DNA of 64,000 nucleotides from Sebastes aleutianus (GCA_916700875.1 CAKAKS010000068.1:26947253-27011252), one strand, 5' to 3'; shown: positions 46,361-58,500, counted from the first letter of the stretch. Numbers and translations are program-made. Notes: a model not told the origin generated them from the sequence alone.

Positions 46361-46851
46361 AAGGGGAACTCCCATTTCCAAAATTTATGCATGCTATTCC
46401 TACAGTCCAAAAATATTAATAAACATGAACAACTTTCTTCCAAATCCCAAAACTAGAGCGCTAAAAACTCAAATTTGTGATGTCATAGTGTATAAAGTCT
46501 GGAGCTGCTCCATAGACAATGAATAGGGAGAGATGTTATAGATGAGACTGAGAGCGCCCAGAGGAACGTTCGAAGTATATGGAAATATTTTGGAGAATAC
46601 TAAAATAGAATAAAGCTCATTTGGGTATAAAAAAGATAACAAACATCGTGCGGGTCCATAAAATCAGTCTCCCATTCATTGTCTATGGAGCAGCTCCAGA
46701 CTTTATACACTATGACATCACAAGTTTGAGTCTTCTTCTCTGGTTTCTGGCTTTGAGAGAGAGCAGCTCATGTTCACAAATATTGATTGAACTTTCCTCG
46801 GCCATGGAAATAACATATTTGAATTCTTAATATAGGTGGCGTTCTCCTTTA
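46361..46851. mobile_element. Palindromic (foldback) MITE of about 490 bases
   Basis: Arms at about 46469-46530 and 46669-46732 are near-perfect reverse complements, sharing GATGTCATAGTGTATAAAGT and GGAGCTGCTCCATAGACAAT. The outer ends (AAGGGGAACTCCCA and GGCGTTCTCCTTTAAA) also pair weakly. About 138 bases lie between the arms. No ORF. Confidence 0.7.
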
Positions 46852-47290
46852 AAATGAATATTTTCACCATCTATTTCTTTATGTTGACGTGTGTTTGTTA
46901 GTCACGTATCCTAAAACGTCTTCACCCTAAAATAACAAGACAAAGAATGACTATCATGAGACCAGCAGGAGCATGAAACAATTCACAAAACCCCCTATTG
47001 TTTTTTTATAGTACGTCATTTATTTATTTATTTTTAACTGAAGAAGATGTACAGATAATAACTAATGATGTTATATCCTTATTAAGGGAAAGTCGCAGAG
47101 TATATCTGCCAAAAAAATATATATCTAAAGACTGTCTTGTTATTCTTGTTTTTTAAAAAAAAAGAAAGAATTAAAAGTGCATCATTTTGCCTCATTGACA
47201 ATTCCACAATTGGGAAACTCCTTAAGTCATGGCAATTTGAGAAATAGGAAACGCTTTATCAAAACATTTTAAGTGGGTTCAAAGGAGTCA

Positions 47291-47420
47291 GACCACAGTG
47301 ACTGCAGTTTTACACATACAAGCACATTCTCAACAAAAGAGGAAGTGGCTAGGTGCTTTTACATGAATCACAGAGATCCTTTGAAAAAGAAAAAAAGGTG
47401 GACCTAAAACACTATAAATA
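47291..47420 (+). promoter_or_regulatory. mmp13: mmp13 core promoter: RUNX, ETS, AP-1-like sites and TATA box
   Basis: A TATA box (TATAAATA) lies at 47413-47420, 57 bases before the ATG. Upstream are GACCACAG (47291-47298, RUNX type), AGGAAGT (47340-47346, ETS/PEA3 type) and TGAATCA (47364-47370, one base off the AP-1 consensus). Mammalian MMP13 promoters are known to combine RUNX2, PEA3 and AP-1 sites over a TATA box, so the order fits, though single motifs of this length also occur by chance. Confidence 0.6.
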
Positions 47421-47476
47421 CCCTTCAGAGCTTCTTGACACCAATGACTAGTTTGGACGACACAGAGACAACAACA

Positions 47477-50400
47477 ATGATAGCTTTACTGCTGCTGGCG
47501 CTGGTCGCTCACTCCTTCGCTCTGCCTCTGCCATCTGAGGACAAAAACAACCAGCTGTTAGCTGAGGTAAGACCTGAGCTCTCTAATTCACTCAGCGTTT
47601 AGTCCTGTGAGCTGGACTCAACTTGATTTGTTTCTGTCTTAATCAAAGAAAAAAGTGTGTTAGAGTGAAGTAGTAATCCACGCCTATTTGTTATGAATGA
47701 CATTCAGCTTCTGTTCTCTTCAAACAAACAGAAGTACCTCCGTCGGTTCTATGGGCTCCCAGCTGGTCTCCAAGGTCGACAGAGGTCATCGGGCGCTCTT
47801 CAGACCAAGATCATGGAGATGCAGAAATTCTTCAAACTCAAGGTAAATGGGCAGCTGTTTTGTAAATATTTTTGATTTGATTTAGTTTGCATAGGTTTTA
47901 TTGATATCTGAAAGAGAGATGGAACATTATCATATTGCTGGTGGTGCACCCTGATGTGTGTTAAAGATCTTTTAATGTGATATTCGCTTGAGGGGGGATC
48001 TTTCACCTGCACCTCATTGGTGAGGTCCTCTTGTGCAAGTGTGGGTGTGTAATGTTAAATTTCGGTTTACATTGAAACTGTATTTTTTAAAAGCTAAATA
48101 GAATAAGACAGGCATAAAATATGAGAATATAAGTTACATTGCAGTGTAAGAAATGACTTAAAAAGCAGGAAAGCAGTCTTCAGCCTTGATTTAAAAGAAG
48201 TGAGTTTCTGGGAGTTTGCTCCAGATATGTGGAGCATAAAAACAGTCAGTTTAGTTCTGAGTCTGGGGACATAAAGCAAATCTGAGAGGTCTGGATGGTT
48301 CATCATGTAGGAGAAGATCTGACATGTATTTTGGCCCTAAAACATTCAGTGTTTAAATAGTTTTAAGGTGACAATTTCTGCAGTACTTTAGGAACACATA
48401 TACTTATGTCACATATTTTCTTTCCGCCTCTGAAGGTGACGGGGAATCTGGACGACAACACTCTCGAGCTGATGAAGCAGGCCAGATGTGGCGTCCCTGA
48501 CATCGGGGAGTACAACCACTTCCCTGGACACCTCAAATGGCAAAACAACAACATCACATTCAGGTATGCATTCAGATATTTTCTCAAAGAAGAGAAAGAA
48601 CTATTCAGAGAGTAAGATTGTATTCACTCATTTCTCTCATCGTCTATCCCCTGATGTTCCAGGATACTGAACTATACACCAGATCTGATGAAGTCTGATG
48701 TAGACAGAGCCATCCGCAGGGCGCTGAACATTTGGTCTGATGTCACCCCTCTGATCTTTAAGAAGCTGCACACTGGCAACGCTGACATTATGATCAGCTT
48801 TGGACGAAAAGGTAATTCTACACTCCATCTGCTAATCACATAAAAAATAGACATTATAATAGTGCACATTCATCTATAAAACTATCTGTGCTTTGTTCTG
48901 TAGAACACGGTGACTATAACCCTTTTGACGGGCCTAACGGGTTGCTCGCTCATGCCTACCCACCGGGCCAAGGCATCGGAGGAGACACTCACTTTGATGA
49001 GGATGAAACCTGGACCAAAGACTCATCAGGTCAGAGTTGCGCATAAATGTTCAACATAATCATCACTAAACTGTATATTGATGATTAACACTGGACATCT
49101 GTTCTCTCCACAGCTTACAACCTGTTTATAGTGGCGACCCATGAGCTGGGCCACGCCCTCGGTATGTCCCACTCCACAGACGCTGGCGCCCTGATGTACC
49201 CCGTCTACTCCTACGGTACAGGCTACCCGCTGGCTGAGGACGACATCGAAGGCATCCAAGCTCTCTACGGTGGGAAAACACATCATCTGTGTTTAGATTT
49301 AAAACTTAAGTTAACAAGTCAAATCATAATTGATATCATGTTTTTTTATAGCACGAGATTCTTATTATTTTAGTGAAAATATTATGAGCTGTGCATTAAT
49401 GCCAGATGTTCAATCACAGGCCCGAACCCAAACCCGAGGAAAGTGAAGCCAAAGCCTGACGCACCAAACAAATGTGACCCCATGTTGAGTTTTGACGCTG
49501 TCACTGAGCTCAGAGGGGAAACCATCATCTTCAAAGACAGGTACAGTAAGAACCATTGAATGAAATTTATCAGGATAAACCCCTTGAGATGCATCAGTTC
49601 TGCATCTTTCGAGGGGGTCCCAAACAAACACTCACAAAACAATGGAAAACAGAACAGTACAAAACACAATGTTTCATGATGGAAGGCCTATATACAAAGA
49701 TCCTAATGCATAATACAATGACATTTTGGGTATTTTTTTTTTTTTATTAGGGATGAGGTATTTTTTCAGGACAACCAGGAAGTTAGCATCACCCTGGGTT
49801 CCCTCAAAAAAGCAAATGGGATTTTTCCATTGGGTTTTGGGTTATTGCAGATTGTTATTATTATGATACTTACACGTTTTGTTCAGCAAGATAATCTCCA
49901 CAAATCAACACCATTTTTCTGATATTGAGGCTGTAATGGCGGACGAGTCGGCGTCTTGTAGTCTTATTTAGCCACATGTTAGCAACCGTCTTTTTTAGAC
50001 ACATTAAGACACATAAAGGCTTAAAAATTCACAAGTGGGGTATTTACTGACGTATTTTATACTCTGTTGCAGGTTCTACTGGCGTCTCCATCCTCAGATG
50101 CCGGAGCCGGAGCAGACACTGATCAAGTCCACGTGGCCCACCCTCCCCAACAAGGTGGACGCAGCATACGAAAACCCAGAGAAAGATCAAGTCATCATAT
50201 TTAATGGTGGGTTATACGTATTTATTGCTATTATATGTTTTCATCAGATATTAGATTATGTATGTATGGACCAAAACTGTCCATGTTTCAACAGGGATCC
50301 GGATGTGGGCTTTGAATGGATACAACCTTGTGGACGGTTACCCAAAGTACATACACAAACTTGGTCTTCCCAAGAAAGTCAGGGAAATAGATGCGGCCGT

Positions 50401-52137
50401 GCACATCGCAGACACCGGGAAAACTCTGCTCTTCACTGAGGAGGACTACTGGAGGTATGTGGTGATGAGTATCTCACCTCTCAGTTTCAGTAAAGTTTAA
50501 CCCTTTAATGTCCTCACTAAGAAAAACGCAATGGAAAAAAATCTCTATGCATTTTTTATGTCCTTGGGGCAATAATCACAACAATCAATTAATATAGGCC
50601 TCTAAAGAAAAATATAAACCATGTACTGTTATTATGCTAGTCATATGTATACCATGAAATTAGTAGTATTACCGGTACTAGTATTAGTTCCATGTATTTA
50701 TTCTAGATATTTACCATATTTACAGAAGGCTACTTTGAAAACATCTCAGAAATGGTGAAAAATCATACTGATATAATTTCTTTCATCAAATTTATAATGG
50801 AATAATATTAAATATATGACATTAACAAATGATATTAACAACAGTGAATGTTCATCTTAAAATCAGTACTTTTCCTGTTTGGTAGAGCATGTTTTTAGAC
50901 AGTAAAAAAATCATGCTTATTAAATTATTTCAACATATTTATAATGGAATAACATTAAATGTAACATTAACAACAATGAATGATCAATAGTTTTTTATTC
51001 AGTAGAAAATACTCAATTTACTTTACTACCTGTACCATAAAGGGACTCCGTTTGGTAGAACATGTTTTTAGAAAATTATTTGATCCTTATTGGATTTTTT
51101 ATTTTAGTATCAAGTTACATATGTTATATTATGTATGTTACGTTATATTTCTGTTCAGTAAAACCTCTGAAATGTCAAAAAATATGCCTACCTTTGAAAA
51201 CCACACCAAACAGAGTCCTCATGTCTGGAGTTTTGTTGCTAACTTCCTGTAAGGAGGCGGACTGAAAAGCTATTTAAAGATGCAGCGACATCTTGTGGAT
51301 ATTTTTAGTATAACATACCTAAACTGAGTGGTAGAGATGCTCAATCAGGTTAAGTGAAACACATTTTCAATAAGATATAGTGACTAAAAATGTGCTCTAC
51401 CAAACGGTCGAGTGGGACATTAAAGTATGTAATTTCATCAACATTGTTTCGCTTTTATTTGTCACTCACAGTTATGATGAAGCAACAGAAACCATGGACA
51501 GCGGCTACCCACGAACCATTGAGGAAGATTTTCCTGGGATGGATGACGAGTTTGACGCTGCTGCTTATCACTATGGTATTATGAAGCCTCAATTATCACA
51601 TTTTCGGTATAGTTAAAGGGATAGTTTGTGTGTTTGAAGTGGGGTTGTAAGAGGTACTTATCCATAGTCAGTGTATTACCTACAGTAGATGACGGTCGGC
51701 ACGCCGCCAGTTTGGATAAACAGACAGGAGTTACCGCACGGGAGCAAAGCTGCTGTGGACGGGGCCGGCAGCAAAACTGATTTTAGCCACCTAAAAGACA
51801 GACCCACTTAAAAAAATCAACCTTTACCTTGCCGTGAGACAGCATAGATAACAGCTTCAGTTCCCCAGACTGCATAGCTGTCTCACAGCAAGGTAAACCG
51901 GGTAAAATATTTTAAATATAGCGCACTTCAAAACACCCAAACTATCCCTTTAAAGCATACAAAAGTATGATTTTTTTCTCCAGCACTACCACTATACTGC
52001 TTCCCCTAACTGGTATCCTTCTCTGTTGTCTTTCAGGATACTTGTATTTCTACCATGAACACACGCAGTACGAGTACAGTTACAACTCGAGGAAGGTCAT
52101 TCGCATCATGAGGACCAACTCCATTCTCAACTGCTGA
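47477..52137 (+). CDS. mmp13: MMP13 / collagenase 3, secreted matrix metalloproteinase, 11 exons, 459 aa
   Basis: Exons: 47477-47566, 47732-47842, 48436-48563, 48663-48811, 48904-49029, 49114-49269, 49420-49540, 50073-50206, 50295-50454, 51472-51575, 52037-52137; 460 codons with TGA. Signal peptide about 1-16 (MIALLLLALVAHSFAL). Cysteine switch ARCGVPD at 83-89 (Ala for the usual Pro). Zinc site HELGHALGMSH at 211-221, catalytic E212, Met-turn M229. The hinge 254-271 begins GPNPNPRKVKPKP, a collagenase-3 signature. Hemopexin C272 to the final residue C459. Known MMP13 cuts fibrillar collagens, notably type II, in cartilage and bone remodelling. The gene points away from the three minus-strand MMPs, 10.7 kb from the nearest. 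The exon 2/exon 3 split within the propeptide is shared with the 16.9-22.0 kb MMP. The intron before the last exon carries a transposon remnant. Confidence 0.94.
51613..51953. mobile_element. TTAA-bounded MITE in the last intron of mmp13
   Basis: A perfect 16-base inverted end, TTAAAGGGATAGTTTG and CAAACTATCCCTTTAA, bounds 341 bases. The TTAA at each edge may be part of the ends or the target duplication seen with piggyBac-type elements. An internal pair (AGCTGTCTCACAGCAAGGTA against TACCTTGCCGTGAGACAGCA) makes a hairpin near 51826-51895. Confidence 0.8.
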
Positions 52138-52193
52138 TCTGCAAACATCAGCAATGACTTAAATATACATGTGGCTGCACAACACACCTTCAC

Positions 52194-52199
52194 AATAAA
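52194..52199 (+). other. mmp13: mmp13 polyadenylation signal AATAAA
   Basis: The first AATAAA after the mmp13 stop lies 56 bases downstream, which would give a short 3' UTR. Later alternative signals are possible. Confidence 0.5.
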
Positions 52200-52559
52200 C
52201 AACAATATACACAAGCATACATGTTAAAAAGAGAGACATAGGAAATGGAGACATGCAGGGTTGACCTGCAGTTAAAGTTAAGATAACAAAGTTTATTTTT
52301 ATTAGTGCTGGACACCTGTTAGGTCATAATTTGTCAGACACAGAATGCTGGAAAGTTCCTCAGAAATATATTTCCGTTTTATTTATTTTTACATGTCTAT
52401 ATTTGTACTACAAGTTTCACTATGGACAGCAAGATCCTTAGCAGGTTAAGTTTCTTGTCTTTGTTAGCTCATTATTTGACTACATGTTCCACTAACATCT
52501 GTATTTCAACAAAGAGCTTAGCAGTTTAATATATTCTGTGTTTGTTTTTAGATTTTTGT

Positions 52560-52965
52560 GTGTTTTGTGAATCACTGTCACAGTCTGGCACTGTGTCCAG
52601 ACGCCCTCAGACTTTTTGTACTGAGATGTTTTCTGTGTTTTGGGTTTTCTGTACCTCTGTTGTCCGTCTACACAGCTGCTCTGAATCAGCCTCGTTAGCT
52701 CCTCCCAGCCAATCAGCTCCCAGCTCGTTCTCCTGCCCATAATCACCTGTTTCCCCTCCTCACCTGAGCTTCTCCCCCATCTCTCCACCTGCTCTTCATC
52801 CTCTTGTCAGACCAGTTTGTATTTTTTCAGTCTTTGTTGGATCCTTGGTTTTGTTATGTTCAGTTCTGTCTCACCTGCACCAAACCTTAAATTAAAGTTA
52901 TTTATCCTACTTCCTGTTGCCTGTTGTCTCTTTGGTTTCTGCTCCACTCTTCATGACAATAAAAG
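52560..52965. repeat. Probable dispersed repeat downstream of mmp13
   Basis: Pyrimidine-rich DNA with CCAATCAGCTCCCAGCTCGT, CATAATCACCTGTTTCCCC and the ending AATTAAAGTTATTTATCCTACTT; I recognise the CACCTGTTTCCC/TCACCTG phrases from fish interspersed repeats. No coding signal in either strand. Confidence 0.4.
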
Positions 52966-55384
52966 GGGAATAATGAATAATAATATAATAAAGTTGGATT
53001 AACGATCTTGTGTTGAAGAGCTGAACATGAAGTAATGTCCCATTGTGTGACATTTTGAGGGAGTTCCAACACACAAGATTGCATTTAAAGTAGTATCCTC
53101 AACAACGCATATTGCCAAAGATGATATTTAACACTTGACATGAATGGGACGGTGTCTGAAGGATCATACCAGGCTGATTTCTTAAAGCCTCTGAATACCC
53201 ACACAGGTGTTTTTAGTTTAATCTGGCTGATTAAACCTCTTGTCAGGGCTGTGTGGGCGTACAGTGTTGAGTGACAACTTCTTGAGTCTCCTCAAGGAAG
53301 GTGAAAATAGGTCATGTGTCATTAATGCGTCATATCGTTAGGGTACAACATGTGCAGTAAAATCTGTTCTGCACTCGCCGAAATTGAGCCAATCGCAATG
53401 CACGACCGCAGCTCCAGTTGTAAAACGCACGTGTTATACCCCACACCCCAAGACACCATGTCCTAGCCTTCTTCAATAGGCCTTGAGTCTCCTGTTAGCT
53501 TTGTTGAATCTGTTTGGGTGGAACAAAAAGCTTTATTTGTAGAGCACATTTCAGCAACAGGGCAATTCAAAGTGCTTTACATAAACATTCAAGAACATTG
53601 TGTCAAAGTGCAAAAGAACATTAAGACATAATTAAAACAGTTATAAAAACACCTAGTTGCATAAAACACACTGATGTAACAAACGTCAGACTGAAGACTG
53701 ATGATGTAACCTTGCAAGGGAGTTTTTGGCTTAGAATGGCATGAAAAATACATGATATTATAGACCAGCTTTGTAGTGAGCACATGATTATTTATTTATT
53801 TATTGTATCATTACTCAACAAGCTCCTCACACAAGAGTTGAATTTATAGCTTTGCAAAACGTATTCAATAAACACCACATACCTCAACTCAGTGAGAATG
53901 CACTGTAGTATTAATATGTGAGTTACATATACTGCGAAGACACTCTGGGTCTTGTACATGTAGTACTCCACCTCTCTCCACTAGAGAGCGCTCCTATCAA
54001 CAGTCTGAGTGTGTAAAGGTCCTGCTAATACCAGAGTCCTGACAGTTCTGGGACAGGTTAAGTGAGATAAATGAAGTAGAACACAAGACATATGCAACAT
54101 CATGACAATGTGCCACTACTGACTGAGGCGTCAGGTTTCTACACCACAAAGCGTCTTGATTCCTTCACCAGTCTGGAGAAATAAAATAAAATCAATTTAT
54201 GCTTCATTAGCTGCAACAAATGTTGGGGAAAATCTTTGTCTCTGGCCACATTAAATGTGAACATACCTCGATTCAAACAGACTGGGCTCTAATCGTATTA
54301 ATAAAGGACTATTACACACCGTATCTCTACCCTCCAGCATGCTATAACAACCTAAAGCCAATCAACTGAAGGAACATGCTTTATGAATATTAAACATTTG
54401 TGTAGTTTTGAAAGGTCAGTATCTTCCAGCTGAAGTTTAGGAAACAGTGAAGCTTGAGCCAATAAGCAGCGTAATCCACAGGCCCAATCATGTGGATGTA
54501 ATTACAGTGCAGTGAAGCAGTCACCTCATTTGCTCATATCCGAGGTATTGCGTGGAGTGCAGGCTGCGTCACCGCTTCACAAATCCTGTGTGTTCATCGC
54601 CGACGTTTGGCTTTGAGAGTCTAAGATCTGAAAGTCTTTCAAATTAAGCCTTTTTTCAATCAACATGTGCCAGAAATGATACTTCCCCTTCAGCTCGCCA
54701 CTTAAGAGTTCATGTGTTTGGATTAGAAATTGTAATTTTTGCAGAGGAGAGACATGACAAAGGAAATATTTAAACAAGAGAGCTCATTGTGTTTGTGTTT
54801 GGGCCAAGGGGAGGCTCAGTAACCACTGATACAGCTGTCTCCATGGACTAAAATCCTCCCTTTTCCTGCAGCTTTACCTTGATGTTTATGATGTTTAGAG
54901 ATGCATGTTTGTGGTCTGGGAGGAAGCAGATCCAGTTTTGCAAAGATAGAAGAAGCACTCAGTAAAATACAGCTGATTCAACATTTAAAGCTCTCTCTAA
55001 TGTAGGTTTATTTCAGTGAGAGGATCACTTTGTCTTCTATACTTGGATGTGTTTTCACTCCTCTGGGAAAGTGAACAAGACCGTCTCTTGTCTCTAAATA
55101 TTTACTACTGGCAAGCCTCTCGCTCCTTGGTGGTTTGCAGAAATTGAGCAACTTTCTGTGTTGACTTTTGGGCTTTTATAGAGCAGTGCAACTGAGAAAC
55201 ATCACAAATTAAGTCACTTTTAGCCCCATGTGGATGTAGAGGTCATGTAAGTCCTTTTTTTTCCAAGTCATTACCATATCCGACTCTTTCAAAATGCAGC
55301 GTTGAGGATTTGAAAAGATCATAAACCCTGAATTTTAATTTCTCTTTATCCATTGGTTACAAGTTAGGTGGTGAAATGATGTTT

Positions 55385-55650
55385 GGTTTGGTCATGCACT
55401 GGTCAATTTTGAGATTTTGGGCTAATTTGCCTCCATAACATGTTTTCTTTCAGACTAGTGGAAAGAAAACATCCAAAATACACATTTAGGTGTTTATTTT
55501 ACTACTTTGTTCATTTGCATCTGTAGATTTCTCCTAAATTCACCGAAAGTTAGCATTAGATAATGCCTCATTTGCCTATTTAAACATAACATTTCAGAAA
55601 TCTTGTACTACAAAAGATAATTGTATTAATGTAAGAAATCAACTGGGGAA
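55385..55650. repeat. Dispersed repeat, copy 2, cut at the edge of the large inverted-repeat element
   Basis: Aligns with 22400-22690 (for example TTTCAGACTAGTGGAAAGAA and CACATTTAGGTGTTTATTTT). The match stops just where the inverted-repeat element at 55651 begins. Confidence 0.65.
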
Positions 55651-57515
55651 CCCTTACAAAAAGGAAGTATATTCAAGTGTGCTATTAGTATACTTCCTTT
55701 AAACTTAAAATAAGAGAGTATGCTTTCAGTTTACTTTTCATGTACTTATCAGAGATAAACTCAACAAAATCAAGTATTCTTGGCTTATACCGACAAGTAT
55801 ACAGAAGAGTCCAAGTATACTTGGCTTATATTTGAAGTTAACTTAAAGAAAACTTACAAAAAAACTATTAAACTAGTAGTTTGCTGAGAGTATACTTTAA
55901 AGTGGACTTTCATAAACTAAAAAAGTGGGCTACAAGTATATAACTAACAGTATACTTATATAGTTCATATTATAGTTGCAGTATAAAATACAACTTGGAT
56001 GTAGACCAGTTGTGTACTCAAAGTGTACTACTCTTACATTCAAAGTATACTTAAAAGTATACTTTTATAAACTAAAAAGTGGGCCAACTTAGTTCCAAGA
56101 TGTATTGAAGTAGTATACTTACATATTAATATACTTATTACATAAAGTATACTTGGGAATATACTTGAATTATACTTAATTTTACTTTGTAAAAGTATAC
56201 TTTTATACTTGTACTATTTTTGTTAGGGAAGGCAGATGCTATTAGCACCAAGGTGTCTTTGTCACTCTTTATATTACTACTACTAGTACTACTACTACTA
56301 CTACTAGTAGTATTACTAAATTGTCCTGTTAGAAAGGTCTTTCTGGCAGAAAACCCTTCGGTTAGCTAACTATTGTTAAATATAGTAGCATATTCAACTT
56401 GTCCAGGTGTGAATAGCTGAATAGCTGCTGTGTGAGTATTCTCATCCAGGTGCAAATAATAGACACTCCGTGATAAAAATGTAGAACAAGGATAGAGAGA
56501 AGTTGAAAGAGGTCAATGAATAATGGCAGTGGATGTTAAAAAGAAAAAAAAAGGTTGTAGATTATCCTTTGAGAAAACTGAGTGGAGCCCAGCAGCTCCT
56601 GATGGAAACCAGATGGAGGAGAATGACGGGGAGGGCAGCAGTCTCAGGATATATCCCTTTTCCTCTGGGAAACTCCCTCCTCAGACCACCAATATGAGAC
56701 GACTCCTGCTGCTCCACACTGAGAGGATTAATCTGAGCAAGCAATGCGGTTTAAGAGACAGAAATCTGACTTTTATTACAGCAACTTTTATTCAAAACCT
56801 ATGAATTGACAAACTTTATGTAGTCTCAATGTACTACTAATAATATACTTGTAAGTGTATTACTTCAAACTTCTTGGGACTAAATTGGCCCACTTTTAGT
56901 TTATAAAAGTATACTTTTAAGTGTACATTGAGCGTAAGAATATCAATCTTTGAGTACAAAACTAGTTTACATCTAAGTGTTATTTTCAAAGCAACTACAC
57001 TATGAATTGAACTATACTACAAGTGAACTTATAGGTATACTGTTATATACTTGTAGCCCACTTTTTAGTATACTCTCAGTACTAGTTTATTCGTTTTTAC
57101 TGCAACTATACTTGCAAGTTTTCTTTAACTTATAGTACTTAGCCAATGATTTATGTACTACATAAGAGACTTGCTCTCTTTGCCATTTGACTTGATGTTT
57201 TGTGATGACATAAAAAAAAATTAAAAAATAATAATAATAATAATAATAATAGTTTTTCTCGCATGCCTCCAAGTTGAACAAAAAATGCAACAAAGTAGAA
57301 AATTCTTAATGAATTGAAGTAAATTCATAACAAAACATACGTTTACAAACTCTTACACACTCTAATAGGCAACACTATCAAAAAGTAAGCATTAGCCAAG
57401 TATACTGAGACTTTTTCTGTATAATTGTCAGTATAAGTACGTAAAGAGTAAACTGAAAGCATACTCTCTTAAGTTTAAAAGAAGTATACTTGAATAAACT
57501 TCTTTTTGGTAAGGG
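55651..57515. mobile_element. 1.9 kb inverted-repeat (foldback) element rich in AAGTATACTT
   Basis: Outer ends CCCTTACAAAAAGGAAGTAT and, inverted, CCCTTACCAAAAAGAAGTTT. The left arm (55651-56228) and right arm (about 56820-57515) are diverged reverse complements over several hundred bases, sharing GAGAGTATGCTTTCAGTTTAC and AAGTATACTTTTATAAACTA. The left arm also ends TTTTTGTTAGGG, so it may be a complete MITE and the right arm a second inverted copy. The middle (56229-56820) is unrelated and holds an unrecognised 93-codon frame. Confidence 0.75.
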
Positions 57516-58279
57516 AGTACAGGTCAACCTTGCTGATGAATGTGGTTTTTAGTGTTAATTGCAGCTGATATTATCCTTCTGGGTGTATCTGTTTATTTTC
57601 TGTTGCCTCCTGTGTACTGTTGGCCTTCTTGTCTCGTCTGCCTGTTGTTATTCTTCCTTTTCCCTGAATAGAATAGAAAAAAGTGTTTGTAAAGCAGCCA
57701 GTTCTTCACTGAAAAGGGAGCCGTCTGTGTTTCTTCCTCCTACGTAGAGGCAGGAATGTGGAGAAAGTTCAGTCTCTGCTCTGTGTTGACCCATTAAGAA
57801 GGTAATTCTGACCAGATATGACCCCGGGGCAGATACAGCTGTGTTGTAAAAGTGACCAGTAAATCCAGGAAAAGTGTTTGAAACTCTCTGGTGCGACAGC
57901 AGACCTCGCAGCAGGCTTTTAGGATTAGTTGCTGTAATGTTAAAAAAAAAAAAAAAAAGCTGCAAGTCAAGGCGTTCATTGCACAAGATTAACAATATTG
58001 GTATTTTGTGAAGAAGCCGAGAACACTTAAGTCTTTCTGGCAATCCTTCAGATTTCAGTCGTGGTTGATGTCACATTTGTATTTGAGTGAAAACAATGGA
58101 AATGTGCTCATAGTTGAGCAGCCTGGAGTCTTTTTGTTGATATATGAGCTTCAAGTTTTAAGTTTTGTGTGCATAGTTCCATTCTGTGTGTTTATACCAA
58201 GAAGAAAGTCTGTAATACAGCATTTTTTTCCCGGGAATGTCGCCACAGACACGCAGTTTGTAATACTGCAAATCTATGC

Positions 58280-58500
58280 GGCGCCTGTAGCTCAGTGCGT
58301 AGAGTCTTCCAAGGCTGGCGGTTCAATCCCTGGCTCCTGTCTGCATGTCCAAGTGTCCCTAAGCGAGATGTCAAAGTGTCCTTGAGCGAGATACTGAATC
58401 CCAAGTTGCTCCCCAGGCTGCTTTATAGTAACCCACTGCTCCTAAAATACTTAGGATGGGTTAAATGCAGAGGTCAAATTTCATGTTTGTACCTGTATAT
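58280..58500 (+). mobile_element. tRNA-derived SINE
   Basis: The head has an RNA polymerase III A box (TAGCTCAGTGCGTAGAG, 58288-58304) and B box (GGTTCAATCCC, 58320-58330) spaced as in a tRNA. The body follows with GCATGTCCAAGTGTCCCTAA, a near-repeat AAGTGTCCTTGAGCGAGAT, and ACTGAATCCCAAGTTGCTCC, familiar from fish SINEs. It does not fold as a full tRNA. Confidence 0.75.

Larger units (their letters stand above)
36731..47290. other. 10.7 kb head-to-head spacer between the third MMP and mmp13
   Basis: Apart from the two promoters at its ends, it holds the mobile elements listed at 37.3, 39.9, 42.5-43.9, 45.1 and 46.4 kb and AT-rich DNA between them. The phrase ATTTATTTGGCAGAAGCTTT near 41070 is another common fish repeat fragment. 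I found no exon with family similarity; an unrecognised noncoding RNA or enhancer cannot be excluded. Confidence 0.5.

Noticed and set aside
56523..56804. 93-codon plus-strand frame in the middle of the large inverted-repeat element
   Set aside because: No recognised family, low-complexity lysine start, and no supporting gene structure; noted in findings only as something to search.
58280..58352. Possible tRNA gene
   Set aside because: A and B boxes are present but acceptor and anticodon stems do not pair properly, and a SINE body follows directly.
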